Assembly (NCBI GenBank): GCA_004794785.1
Contig: SJOL01005876.1
Location: 12,956-76,955 of the forward strand
Direction: 5' to 3'
Source of the DNA: Opisthorchis felineus
Taxonomy: Eukaryota > Platyhelminthes > Trematoda > Opisthorchiida > Opisthorchiidae
DNA: 64,000 bases
Of this stretch, positions 12,301 through 23,399 are shown piece by piece. The notes under the pieces were generated by a model. It worked only from the letters and a program-made list of their open reading frames with translations. It did no database searches and was not told the origin of the DNA. The translations under genes and the position numbers were made by a program. Every line of letters starts with the position of its first letter. Positions within the stretch are counted from its first letter, which is position 1.

Positions 12301-13530
12301 ATATCTGGCAGCTGTGCTGGATGGCCCAGCTACGCGCCTGATGAAGCGGTGACTGTTCAGAGTTCTCGTACAGTCTTTCTAGAGATCAGGATAATCGTTT
12401 GGTTGCTCGCATTCAACGGTATTTTATTCTACTCTATATATAGCAAGTAACGTTTTATCAAATAGGACATGAGCGAATCCACACCCTTGTTAACGACTTC
12501 TTGGTACAGCTTATCCAGATCTGGTGCCTTTCGCTGTTTGAAGTGGCTGCTCCCATCCGTTTTCTGTTGTACAGTTTCGCTGTGCGCACCGTCTCCAGTG
12601 GATCCGCTACAGACTATCGTTCAAGTCGTTATTTAAGTTGCTTGGATCTTCTATCCCGCCGATTTTGCAAATAAGTGATCCGTCTCTTTCACCTACTGTT
12701 TGCTGATATTTCCCTTTCTCTGAACGCCCCCCAAGCTTTTTCGCTTCTTCATGCCTAGCGAAAAGAACACAAGTAATTTTCTTGGATTGTGTCCAGACCC
12801 ATGGGTTCCCACTGAGGTTGACATAACAAGTCTGCCGGTCAATGGATGTGGCTAGCGGATCATCCCAGATGACTGTCACACCGCGGCTTTGCCGGTTTCG
12901 TTTCCAAAACGCCAATATCTTCCACTTGTGTTCCGTTTCGATTTGAAAAGTGCGTCCGCCAGGAGGAGCCATTTGCTGGGAGAAGACGGTTTCTTTTCTA
13001 TCAGAAGGTTCGAACCGTTATTTGAGATTTCATCTTTGAAATCAAAGACTACGCCATAAAATGGCACAGTAGGCCCGGAAAAGCGGGGCCGTTTACACTG
13101 TAAATGACAAAACCCATTTTCCCTGTAAAATCCTCGCAGTGTTGGACCTGAATCACCTTCATTATTCTACGGGGCGTTTTTCAGCATTGCTTTAATCTAA
13201 ACTACTAGTGCGCACAGCAGCAGTCGAAGATATAATTTCACAAAGAGAGACTTGGAGACCTGCCTAATGGATGAGCTACGTTTTGAGGGAATTCTGTGAT
13301 CAGTGATGGCTGATAGTGTTGCATTCTTCGGCTTTGCTTGCGTTTCATAGAATACACCACACTCCGAAATCGGTGAAAGTGTTTTTTGTTGAATAAGCAC
13401 GCGCATTGGGCTAAGGTTCTTTTATGGGATTACAATTCTTAAGAAATGTAAATGAAGCTTATCACAACTAGACAGATCTGTTGGATACAAGGTGGAGAGA
13501 AGTCTGCCTAAATAATTCCAATCGGAACAG
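9336..13530. repeat. Module E of unit 1 (non-coding)
   Basis: This aligns with 23500-26680 (unit 2), 34440-36200 (unit 3), 47400-48640 (unit 4) and 63320-64000 (unit 5). A clear anchor at 10735-10860 recurs at 24430-24560, 35998-36130, 48490-48620 and 63358-63490. Another at 13341-13520 recurs at 26510-26680. Several frames of 60-130 codons occur (9778-10167 plus strand, 12607-12972 minus strand). The minus-strand frame shares a patch near TCYVNLSG with a broken counterpart at 25920-25990, so it may be an old coding relic of unknown family. No gene is called. Confidence 0.6.
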
Positions 13531-13538
13531 TATTTTAC

Positions 13539-14436
13539 AGGTGGTAAACTTCACGTTAAAGCCTAACACAGAAACCGGAGAGAATGGCCACGTCAGAAAG
13601 TAAATGTTAGGTTCTTGAAGAGGCACTACTCACAAGGCTGCTGAAGGCACTTCAAATGCATGAGCAGTGTTCTTTCAAGAAACCATAATGCTATATCATG
13701 AACATCGTCCCACACAAATAAAGCATGAGGTAAACCGTGAGTAGCACATTCAATTGAGGAAGGTCACAAACGAGATATTCAGCTGAGATTCAGTTGAATG
13801 TAAAGACTAACTAAATTGAAATCAAGTGCGTTTGGGGATAGTTTATAACTTACATAAGGGAACATACTCTCCAAAGAGGCCGTTAAGCTCTCCAACTAAA
13901 ATAGACGGAAAGAGATCTTATAAACGGTGCTTCCCTCAACATTAAAAAATACAAAAATTGTTACGAGTGTCACCTGAACCCTGCTTTTACCCAGCTCGGC
14001 ACCAGAGTGAGAACTGAGAAAGGGGACCTACGCTGAGATATGGCATTTCTACAAAAGAGGGAGCACTGTGAGAATTAAGGAGCTCTTCGGTCCCCCCTGG
14101 GCGGCAGCCTCATGAGAGAAGTCTAAACTGAATCACGTTTAATATCGAACGCTCTAAATACCATCGCTGCCTTTTATCTCAGTTGGCACGATATTCGAGG
14201 TTTCCGAAAACCGCGAGTTCTACTTGAACCCAAAATGTACGAAGTTCATCGAACACACTCAATTCCAAACTAATTTGCTTTTACTTCCTGCTATTATTTC
14301 TACAAGGTGCCAGAAGTCACTTTCGAATCTAATCCACTAGCAACCAGTTAAAATGGTAATAGTACTCACGGTGATGTTGGGACGTCACCAACGTTTCAAA
14401 ATATCCTAGCAGCAACACAAAGCTGAAGATTTTCAT
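13539..14436 (-). CDS. Micro-exon secreted-peptide gene, unit 1 (5' part; exons 1-4)
   Basis: This is a candidate micro-exon gene read from the minus strand. Exon 1 is 14370-14436 (67 nt), starts with ATG, encodes MKIFSFVLLLGYF followed by a VTSQ-type signal-peptide end, and stops in phase 1 before GTGAGTAC. Exon 2 is 13854-13895 (42 nt; acceptor TATTTTAG, donor GTAAGT) and gives L-GELNGLFGEYVPL. Exon 3 is 13634-13690 (57 nt; donor GTGAGT), with FLERTLLMHLKC at its centre. Exon 4 is 13539-13562 (24 nt; acceptor TGTGTTAG, donor GTAAAA) and gives CFNVKFTT. Every internal exon is a multiple of three and phase 1-1, so any can be skipped without breaking the frame. Introns are 474, 163 and 71 nt. 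The total visible coding length is 190 nt with no stop. A TATA box lies at 14475-14482. Exons 1 and 2 are supported by three copies and exons 3 and 4 by two. The final exon and stop were not found. The role is inferred only as secreted. Confidence 0.6.
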
Positions 14437-14474
14437 TTCTGTAAGGTTTTCCCTCCAACATGAATCGAATTAGT

Positions 14475-14482
14475 CTTTTATA
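14475..14482 (-). promoter_or_regulatory. TATA box of micro-exon gene, unit 1
   Basis: TATAAAAG reads on the minus strand about 40 bp before the ATG at 14436. An ATTGG/CCAAT element at 14557-14561 lies about 75 bp further upstream. Both elements are at nearly the same distances in units 3 and 4. Confidence 0.6.
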
Positions 14483-14599
14483 TTTTCTCTTTAATTGGGA
14501 CGCTCTCGCTAGTTAAAAGAATGCCACTGAGAATAGAGATCATTGTGCGGCACCTGATTGGCCATTAGGCCGCACAGAGCTTACTGGCTTCCAGGATAG

Positions 14600-15200
14600 A
14601 TTGGCTTCACTTGTGTGAGAAAAAGGTTTTTCACATGCAACTAAGTAATAATCGCAAAATATCATCCGTCTATTCAACTATTTGGTTGCTATGTCATACG
14701 TAGCTTCAAACTACGCTGTTGGCTTCGCCAGCAGCTTCGGCAGAAGACGACAGTACTGGTAATGCACACCTGAAAATCGTATGTTTGTATACGCACGATT
14801 ATAGCTCAACTTGGACTCGGGCCCTAACCTTGTATGCGATGGTCAGGGGGACCCTATCATGGCGAAAATCATTGCTACGTTCAGTGTAAAAGACAGATGG
14901 TGAGTGCTTGACTGGATATCCTCACCAAGAAGGGTGACAGAACAGGTTAAGCAGACTGATGCGTTGGCTCCAACCAGGCAGCCGTAATGGTGCAATCATT
15001 GCAAACTTTCAAGCTTGGAACACGTGAAGAAATCTAGGCAAACTGATCAGTAACCCATGATATGCCGGCAAGGAGTCGTTGTAACTAACAATGATTCGGC
15101 ACCTGAGTACCATTGTCTACGATTAATGTCACTGTAAGGCAACTTGAGATGCAGTGCAGATTCTAGGAATAACACCTTAAAAGCAGTTAAGAATGACCCA
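14600..15200. other. No recognisable feature
   Basis: This stretch lies upstream of the micro-exon gene promoter. No open frame, RNA or clear repeat was recognised. Confidence 0.4.
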
Positions 15201-17180
15201 TGTGTACTTTGAATGAGTCGAAATTTCTGCAAAATTCAAAGATCTGGGCCAGAGCAAAATGTGAGATTGATTCCAGTAACTGCTTTGCTGAGAAAAAATA
15301 GTCTTCTTTTACAGTTCTACAGTGTGCCTCACCAATCAGCTGACAATATCTTTCAAACGTCTTCTCACTCCAAAACAAGATTAAAACTTGAAATTTCGTT
15401 TATGGCACCGTAGCTCACTATAAATCTATACCTCCTTGTCAAACCTGTGCTATTGTAATGAGCAACTCTAGGCTAAGGCTGGGTTGTCAATTATTCACGT
15501 CCTCAAAATGCTTCCTTCCGTGACCTAATTGGCAATTAGTTGTGGAAACTCATTCGCCCATAACGTAAGCTATGCTCACTCATCTTCCCTCTATTAGAAG
15601 TGGGCTATAAGCCATAGTTGCTGACGAATGGAATAGAAAAATCCAACCAAAATTAAACATTGCTGATGCTAGGCTGCCAAACTAAACATTCCATTTTTCT
15701 CATAGAGATGGGACAATGTGTGTGTGTGCGGCTGTGTGCGGCTGTGTGCGGCTGCAAACTGACAAACTGTTCTGGCCTGGTTGAGTAGAACTCGGCCCAT
15801 CGGGCCAAGCTTCGACAAACGGGAGTCCTTAAAAACAACCAAGCAGCGTAACATAATACAATGTTGAAATTCTGCAAGCTCATTGTCCTCTACGTAACCG
15901 ACTGCAAACCGAGCTCTAACTGGAAGTAGTCAAATTTACTTAGATGGCTACTTTCAGTTAACTTTCATACCAACAAATGCATACTTAGTTGGTTTATTCA
16001 ATTGTTTTCAAACTGCAGTAGTCATTCAGCAAACCGCAATCTCAATCCATGGTTTTCAGGGAGCGAGATTGAGCCACTGTTTGCCCATTTGCGAGTAGGG
16101 TGAAAACATTTGGTCTGTGAGAAATACCTCCTAATCTGTTCTGGCGCCAGCTGAGAGAACAAGGACGTTGTGTACAAGTTGGAAGCGAAGAGCCATCCAT
16201 TTCAGAAATTACGATCACAACTGAAACAGTGGTCAGTGAGTATTTCCTCTCTTTTTCCACTGTCTCTTATCCGTGAATTTGATATCCTGTTTAGAGATGG
16301 TGCAGCCCAAGCATTGCAACCGCAGATCGCGTATTCCAAACTCTATGAATTTCGTGAGATGCGCAATGCTGATTATTCCCGGCAGGGATGAACCTACTGT
16401 ACGGTGCTTCTGGGCTTTACCGCACGTATCGGCTTCTCCTATCGTAGCTAGAAATGCATTATCGCTTCCTCTGCCGTCAGTCATCTCAATGATAGCGTCT
16501 GTTTCATAGCACATGAAAGCCCAATTATGGTATTGTTGTAATTTCTATGGTCAACACAACTGACTCAATGTACATCAGTACCTAATACTTTGACGAAGCT
16601 TGATCATTGACACCTGTACGTGTCCGGCCACAAACAACCATACGGCATCCTTGCTTGTAGTCTTGGTAGTAACCTTACTATGCCCCCGGCAAGCTGTCCT
16701 GTTCCTCAGCAGAGTGACTGCAAAAGCGTGCACATTGTCCTTGGTCGTTGTTCACGTACCATTCCTTCTGCGCCACCGACAAGCTGTCGTGTCATTGAAC
16801 TGGGTTACTGCCAAAGCGCGCACAACACCGGGTTTAGCATTTCTTTGAAATGGTTGTTTGTAAGATGCTTAAGTGTGCTTCTGCCGTGGGCTCCAGTGCC
16901 GATGTTTTCTGCCGAACACAAACCCATGCGCATTTAGCATTACCAGTGGCCGCTGTCAAAGACCCACTTCAGCATTAATATGCAGACAAAACCGGGCTTG
17001 CTTACGTGTGGATATCGGGACAAATTTGTTTGATTGTAACGCATTAACTAAGGATGAAACGGCCATTTTTCTTTTCGGGTCACTGCAATTATAGGTCAGT
17101 TTTAACCTGGATCAAGCCCGCAATTATGTAATTAGCTTTTGACTCATGCAACTCTTCTTCAAAATAGTCCCCAAGAATGT
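15200..17180. repeat. Modules A and B of unit 2 (non-coding)
   Basis: The part at 15300-15810 aligns with 26815-27305. The parts at 15824-15880 and 16240-16510 align with 40020-40080 and 40180-40320. The part at 16600-17060 aligns with 40440-40560 and 28820-29000. A 10-bp minisatellite (GTGTGCGGCT, about three copies) sits at 15718-15755. No preserved reading frame is seen. Confidence 0.55.
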
Positions 17181-17406
17181 ATCGTTTCAATGGAGGTTTC
17201 GTCTTGCTGGTGAAGCCAGTCTTCCCTGAAAAACCGGGGAGCATTTTACAATTGTTTCATCCTTATTGTGAATCGTCGCCAGTGCACACCTCACGAAACT
17301 TCAGCAGGGAGTCTAGAACCCACGATCGTGCTGGCAGTTTGAACGCTGAACCGTTTGGCTGTAAACGCCCATTGTGATTAACTCGCACTAGGACATGATA
17401 TGGCGC
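17180..17406 (-). mobile_element. tRNA-headed SINE, copy 1 (minus strand)
   Basis: On the minus strand a tRNA-like head has an A-box-like GCCAAACGGTTCAG and a B-box-like GTGGGTTCTAGACTCC. A body follows that contains CAATAAGGATGAAACAATTG, CTCCCCGGTTTTTCAG and GACGAAACC. The same head-plus-body order recurs at 21370-21590, 44311-44470, 49700-49860 and 57489-57690. The head could not fold into a proper tRNA, so it is a retroposed element rather than a tRNA gene. Confidence 0.6.
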
Positions 17407-17409
17407 CGC

Positions 17410-18110
17410 TTATCTTTCAGTCACGGGATCCAGATAGCATGGCCACACACGATTGAAGGATGAGAGGCGCTTTATCCTGTCTCGAGGCAAATCAAACACA
17501 CTGCTGGTTAGTCGCTCGTGGTTGACAGGTTAAGCGTCCCCCAAGGCAACGCGCACACGCAAAGTAAGACAATATGGATGATATTTGCATCCATAAATTG
17601 TTTTTGAAACAGCGGACCACTGCGAGTTCAGAGTTGGAGGACTTAAGAATAATGCTCTGGGACGTCGCAGTCCACTAGAATTGCGACAGTGCTTGGTGTG
17701 GGCGAGTGATAATTCACACACAATACTTAGGCTACACAAGAGTGGACATCTACCGGTTGTCTTACGATCATGTCTGACACTGATGTGAAGACGGTTCTCC
17801 CCATTCCCCTTGTTTGTCTTTACGAACGCAGGAATCCAAACGAGAGTGGAGTCCACCAGCATAATTTGTACATTTCCAATCGAATCAGTTACTAACACAT
17901 GATATTTCATTGGGACTTTGGCTTTGATGAGTCTACGAAAACTCATCAGAATTATTTCTCGCAGAAAGCATTCAGGGAAAACCAGATTGTCCCATTTTCG
18001 GTGATCTTTTTCAAATGACCACAAATATAGGATGAAGAAAGTGAATGTAGAATCATTATTTGGGTTGAAATCGTGAGTAAACGTCAGGTTGGCGGCTCGA
18101 TCAGTCTCAT
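17410..18110. other. Unrecognised stretch with a 164-codon minus-strand frame (17530-18024)
   Basis: The frame has no recognised domain. It has an odd composition, and no counterpart was noted in the other units. It may be a chance frame or a relic of the zinc-finger gene just upstream. Confidence 0.25.
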
Positions 18111-18211
18111 ATTATTTCTGCTTGATTGTCAGGAACGAACTTCCTCGATGGCATTTTGCGAGATTTGCTGAGTTAGACCTGGTCAGGTCTCTTGCGTGAA
18201 TCATAAACTCC

Positions 18212-18850
18212 TTAAAATCGGCGACCATTCCCCGCATGATACACACATATTGAAGATGTTTTGAGACAAACCTTATAAACAGGACTGAAAAATGGATGTT
18301 CTCCCGCATGTGCACGGAGATTCTCAGCCAGTTCCTGTTTCGACTCATGTTTGTTTCTGCATACCACGCAAACATACTGCAACGGATTGCTGCCCACATA
18401 TCTCCAGTCCAGATCCTCCCTTGTGATAGACATGCACATGACACGCCATGGCCGACGGACTGTTATGCTCGGAAGCGCAGAATGCATATTTGCCGTCATA
18501 CACCGAATGAGTTTCAAGATGGCAATCCAGGATCCTGGTTGTTCGTATACATTTGAGCAAATGGGACACTGCCACACGTTTCTTATTCGGTCGAGGAATC
18601 GCTCACTGAGCTGCTGATGCACTCGGTTAAGCAAAATTTGGACTTGTGTATTCCTCGATTGCGCACAAAGAATCTTGATGATGTGCGGCTGTATGTAAAA
18701 CAAAAGATTTCTCAATAATCCCTGTTTTTTTCGCATACCCTTCTTTGTATATTTACGGCGTGTGAGCTTAGTCACACAGTTCTTTCCCGTCGTTTGAAAC
18801 AAGGATTCCAGGATATGACCTCGCAACCACTCAAACAGTTTGCACATCAC
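18212..18850 (-). pseudogene. C2H2 zinc-finger pseudogene (ZNF-B), unit 2
   Basis: A 212-codon frame starts with a basic, non-finger N-terminal part of about 90 residues and then enters a finger (CPICSNVYEQPGS). The rest of that finger (CHLETH) and the next one (CASEHNSPSAMACHVHVYH) are in another frame, so a frameshift lies near 18535. Later fingers are also broken. One reads CVVCRNKHESKQ with its His shifted, and the last reads SPVYKVCLKTSSICVYH with zinc-binding cysteines lost. The same protein pattern at 29.5-29.96 kb in unit 3 is broken at other sites, so the intact ancestor existed before the unit duplication. It is clearly a zinc-finger relic and is not expected to be functional. Confidence 0.65.
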
Positions 18851-18859
18851 GCTTTACGA

Positions 18860-21365
18860 GTTTTTTTCCAAATATAAACGTGAGATGCAAAACTGAGACA
18901 TTTGAGAATTTGGTTGATTATTCATGGAATGTTGATGGGACATAATGCGTAAAGACGATCTCGTTTATTTTTGCAATTTCGTTGATCAATAAAATACAAT
19001 GATAGGATGAAACGTTCGAATACTGGTTGCAACTAATTGGATAAATACTCCCCAGAATGATATTTCCAGATGTGGGAATTAATCTTTTGCGATGCACCCT
19101 CTTGTGTTGAGCAAGCAAAAGGAAACTGGATTTAGATTTTGAATAGTCGCAGCGCCATCTTCTAGTCACTGAATAACATAGAAAGTTTCGACTAATTTTG
19201 ACTAAGGGTCGCATTCATGTTGGTCTGCTGGTGAATATGCAGAGCACGGGCTGTCTTCGTGTGCAGTTGGGCCGATATTCTGCTTGCGGTAAGTGAGATC
19301 GGTGAATTTTGCTGACTGCATTTTCACCCTACGCGTGTAACGGTGGGTACTACTGATGACGCATGCGAGCAGTATGTGTGTTCTCGTAACTTCGCCTTGA
19401 TCTAATGGAAGGTGGGATTTATTACGGAATTTGTGGAACTACTTTACAGTTTTTGCTTGCAATTGTGCGATAGTCAATGAATATCCAGAAGAGTTCAAGA
19501 AGACGCGTTCGAGAAGAAGATGGATATTCCGTTTTTTAAAAACAACATGCAAATGAGAGTTTGACCTTCCTGTCCAATAGTCTGTAACCGTTTAGTTGGC
19601 GTTTTCTAATAAACAACTCTGCAGCGAAGGGTTTCTTCCTTACACGCGTAGCTCGTCGGATGGATGTGGCTTCCGATTTGAATCTAACAAATTGGCCCTC
19701 TGCGTGACCTTATGATGAGTTTGGCTATCACTTTCACACAGGTAATACTGAGGAATGATTGAAAGAAAGATGGAATGGTTGTTGCTTGGTGACTGCCCAA
19801 GACGGAGCGAAATCACTGTTGAGTACTTACTGGAATTTGGGCATTCTGCCTAACTCCTAGACTGGGTTAGGCGGATTCACCGCTTTTCGGTCAGTTATTA
19901 CTCTGAGGATTAACGATTTGCGGGGCTACCAGGCCATTCCAGTGACTAGCCACACTCTTGGTTTCAGCAATTAGTGAGGACTGATGGTTGGTCCTGTGAC
20001 TTTCTTCAGTTACCCGTTTTACCATTTCCTTTGTCGAATTTGTGAGACTCGATGGAACACGTAACATGAGATTCCTGAGCATATTTCCAACCACGTTGTC
20101 AGTAAAGCACACGTCGGATAGTATCAGGCTGGAAGTTTCTCCGATGGAATTCGGTTCTGCTCAATTTGACTTATCCCAGCACCCACTGACAATATCATCT
20201 AAACTTCCTTGAACGTACACTCTGCTGATTCAAAACTCATCGGCTGAAGGGAGTACCCAATTGGAGGAGGTTTCCTTGAAGAGATGTTCCTTCTTCCCTG
20301 ATATCCTCTCGTCAGTGGGTGCACTGTTGCCGAACCGAAAATAGACATGCTAACTCAGACATGCGATGTTCTCTCATCGTTTCGTAGCAGGCATGACTAG
20401 CCTAGGTATCTGACATTTCCACACAAAACACCATATTTTGGCAAACCTAGAACATTAACAAGTCCACTGTTAAAGGAAACGATAGCATCCTGCGTCTGTA
20501 CATGCGTTTAGGCTAATAACACTGAATGAACTTTATCGAAAACTACTTCCTGTAGGAAAATAATTCAGCGAACGTAGAACTGCCTCAAGCAGACACCAGG
20601 TAATTTGCAAATGACGCTCCAACTCCACCTACATGCAGCCTGGTGTTCAACTATGGGACGAACTCGATAGAAATGCGGGAATTTGACCCACTTAATGAGC
20701 CCGAAGAAGGGTAGGATCGATAGCGAATAGTCCATGGATTTTCATCACCCTTATGGGTAGTGCCCAATCGGGGAACATTCGAAGCAGTTACGCAGTTCAT
20801 CGTGCACCACCGACGAGCGTAAACTCAAACTTGCAGGAAAACTACGTGCTTGTTGGGGGATATCTGGTGTGTTCTGATTTGAAGGGCAGGACACAAGCAT
20901 GATATCAGAAACTCTAACGCGGTGAGCAAAGACCTGCCTGGTTTGATGAGGAGAACTGCAACGACTGGATTCACCTCCAGCAAAATGGGTGATGAATGGT
21001 GAATTGAGTGTGACTGTGTGATCACTTGACTCCCGTCATGTGTCTGTACACTGCGGGATGTGTTCAGCTCTCAGGATATAGGTGAGTCGAGGGTATGTGC
21101 TGATTGTGACCATTAAAATTTGCTCACCTGATGACCATAAAGAGTACGATCAAAAAGATGTGCGTAGCTCTTGGACATCAGCCCTCTCCCATTTCAATGG
21201 TGTCGTAACAGAAATTCAGCTAGTAAAGTTCACGTGACGTTGTTCGGGAGACCAGAAGGGACTGTCTCCTTCCTTCCTCTGGGAGGTGGACTTGGGATAT
21301 TTATGCGTAAATGGCATTGAATAATCTGATCAGTGCATTGATGTAAAGGCGGGTAGAATTGATGT
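18860..21365. repeat. Modules C/D of unit 2 (non-coding)
   Basis: The part at 18750-18860 aligns with 30090-30210 and 42080-42200. The part at 19040-19330 aligns with 42390-42890. The part at 20620-20860 aligns with 30645-30890. At 19238-19283 an AG-46 nt-GTAAGT pattern on the plus strand matches one at 42771-42816. No open frame of note was found. Confidence 0.5.
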
Positions 21366-21369
21366 AATT

Positions 21370-21590
21370 CAGTAGTCACAGTAATGGAAATTTCGTTCTG
21401 TCAGTGAAGCCAAACCATACTGATAAGCCGGAAGGCTGTTGTTTAATGCACGTTGGGAACGATAAGCAGTGCACGTTTCGCGATACGTTTGCACGTAATT
21501 TCGAACCCGCGACTTTTCAGCTGGCGGTTTAATTACTACACCGTTCGATCATAAGCGGCTAGTCATTGGTGTGACTAACAAGATATAGTG
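21370..21590 (-). mobile_element. tRNA-headed SINE, copy 2 (minus strand)
   Basis: The head reads on the minus strand as GATCGAACGGTGTAGTAATT and then GTCGCGGGTTCGAAA. The body follows with GGCTTCACTGACAGAACGAAA. The family is as at 17180-17406, and this copy carries the clearest B box. Confidence 0.6.
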
Positions 21591-21599
21591 CCACTCGCT

Positions 21600-22250
21600 C
21601 CTCAATCATGCAAGTCCCATCACCTGACCACAAGTATTGACTGGCTAATCGAGTGTCGAGGCGCCGAGAAAAGAACAAAATTCACCCGAAAATCAACAAT
21701 TGCATGTGAGAACTTGTCACTCTGTCAACCAACACAGGACCAACTGAACAGACGGATGGGTTCCTTCTCCAGAACACCTGTTTCTTTTGAAAAATCGGAG
21801 CTCTCTATCCTGACGTATGCAAAGTGCATAAGCTCTTGGTCGATATACATCCACTGACACCCTCTATATCGATCGGGTGTTTGATGTCCATAAAATATTG
21901 GCTGAATCAAGAGCAAAGGGATAACCAACGTGGTGTGCTTTCCTAATCTCATTGATCGAACTACAAGAACCCGTCTTCAAGAGTATTAAACCCCCGCGTT
22001 GCTCCATTGGATTTTTACAGATTTACCTGTTTTGATGCAGCTAGGTGATTTTCGAAGGCCTAGTTGTCTTGGGAATCCGTCAGAAAACACTTCGGAAGTG
22101 CGATTGATTGCTGCTCCTATTTGGTATCTCCAAAATCCACATGGTTCTTAGGAGCTATTATATATTGAATGTTGGAATTCTGCATCCCCATGGAATAGCA
22201 GTTCGTGATCATCAAACACATCAAACACAGGTTGCTGATTACCATGTTAC
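21600..22250. repeat. End of module D, unit 2
   Basis: The part at 21945-22110 aligns with 31600-31710 in unit 3. Module B1, present in units 1, 4 and 5, is missing between here and the GT/GC tract. Confidence 0.45.
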
Positions 22251-22339
22251 AAATCACTACATGTATTAGACATGAAGCTATCCACTGAGCTGCGCGTGCG
22301 CACGAAATGAAATGCAGTATCTAGTAAACGCATGATCAG

Positions 22340-22470
22340 ATCAGCCATGCGATTGTGTACGTATGTGCATGTGCGTGTGCACCCGTGTGAGGTGTGTGCA
22401 TGTATGTGGTGCACGTGCACGGGGTGTTTGCGATGTGGGTGTACATACAGGTATGTGCGCAGAGTGATTG
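22340..22470. repeat. Alternating GT/GC tract, unit 2
   Basis: GTGTGC and GCACGTGC steps form an alternating purine-pyrimidine run 0.27-0.4 kb beyond the zinc-finger pseudogene. It corresponds to the tracts at 6255, 33130 and 46205. Confidence 0.7.
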
Positions 22471-22738
22471 GTGGAACCTCTAACGCATTCGAACTTATTC
22501 CGCACCAGGCAGACAATGGCGACGGGGCAAAAGCGAGCACAGAGAAATGAAGCAACGAAAATAAAAGTATGGGCATTCAACAAAGATATCGCACTCGGAT
22601 TTCCGTCCAAATTTGAAGAAGCGTTTGCGCATACAATAGGGTAGCCCAGTAAAGGCTGAAACACAATTCACGTGAAAAGATTGACACGGTAGAATTGTGA
22701 TTTGTAGAAGTGTTCTGTGTACTCGATTGTCAATGTCC

Positions 22739-23343
22739 TCACTGGTCTTCACCGTGCGCACATTCAATATGTCTCTTGAACAAATATGAATTCTTGAAGG
22801 TTGTCCCACATTGTTCACATAGTTTCTGACAGCGCTTCATGTGCACCTCTCTGATATGTCGGGAAACATGCCGTATTTGGCTGAGAAGTTTACCACATTC
22901 ATCGTGCGTATGGCAGTCTTCTGTTGCGTGAACCGATTTTCTGTGTCGTTGAAGAATGTGCCAACTTGCGAAATTCCTGCCGCATTCAGGGCCCGAGTTA
23001 CCTATTTCTTCTGATTGTCGGACTTCTCTGTTTGGTGTTTTTAAAGGCCTAATATCTCCTTGATCTGCATGTGCTTTTTGTACGTGCCTATTAAGGGATA
23101 TTTTACGCTAGAATGAAAAAATGCATAGAATGCAGTGAATATCACGATCGGTTGAGCGTGACTTTTGATGCTCTAAGGCTTTGGACAAGTGAACAAATGC
23201 TTTATCGCATGTGGAACACTTGTAAAGGCTGTCAAGATATTTTGGGTATACTGAGTCATCTGTCATCTTATTTCGTCCCGTCGCATTGTGTAGTTGTTTG
23301 ACTTCGTGCATTACGTTCACCGATCCGGTATTGCTCGCATGTG
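22739..23343 (-). pseudogene. C2H2 zinc-finger pseudogene (ZNF-A), unit 2
   Basis: The frame can be followed through all five finger positions to a TGA at 22739-22741. It is interrupted by one TAG at about 23108-23110, where the open copies have a Lys codon inside finger 2 (CILCIFSF-stop). Finger 3 has lost its first Cys (NSGPEC instead of NPCPEC), and finger 4 has His in place of its first Cys (HTHDEC). The N-terminal part (HASNTGSVN) matches the other copies, and the shared candidate acceptor lies at 23344-23345. With one nonsense codon and two lost ligands it is a decayed copy, though it is still mostly in frame. Confidence 0.8.
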
Positions 23344-23399
23344 CTTGTTCGGAAAGCAAGGTAGCGAGGAAATACTATTTTCATGATAAGCAGTCATAA

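Noticed and set aside
12607..12972. 121-codon minus-strand frame as a transposon protein
   Set aside because: A short patch is shared with unit 2 at 25.92-26.0 kb but no reverse transcriptase or transposase motif could be named.
13634..13671. A 38-nt version of exon 3 using the nearer AG at 13672-13673
   Set aside because: It is not a multiple of three and would create TAA at the junction with exon 2; the 57-nt version starting at 13690 is open and symmetric.
17530..18024. 164-codon minus-strand open frame as a gene
   Set aside because: No recognised domain, no preserved counterpart in the other units, and it lies between a SINE and a zinc-finger relic; kept only as an unrecognised stretch.
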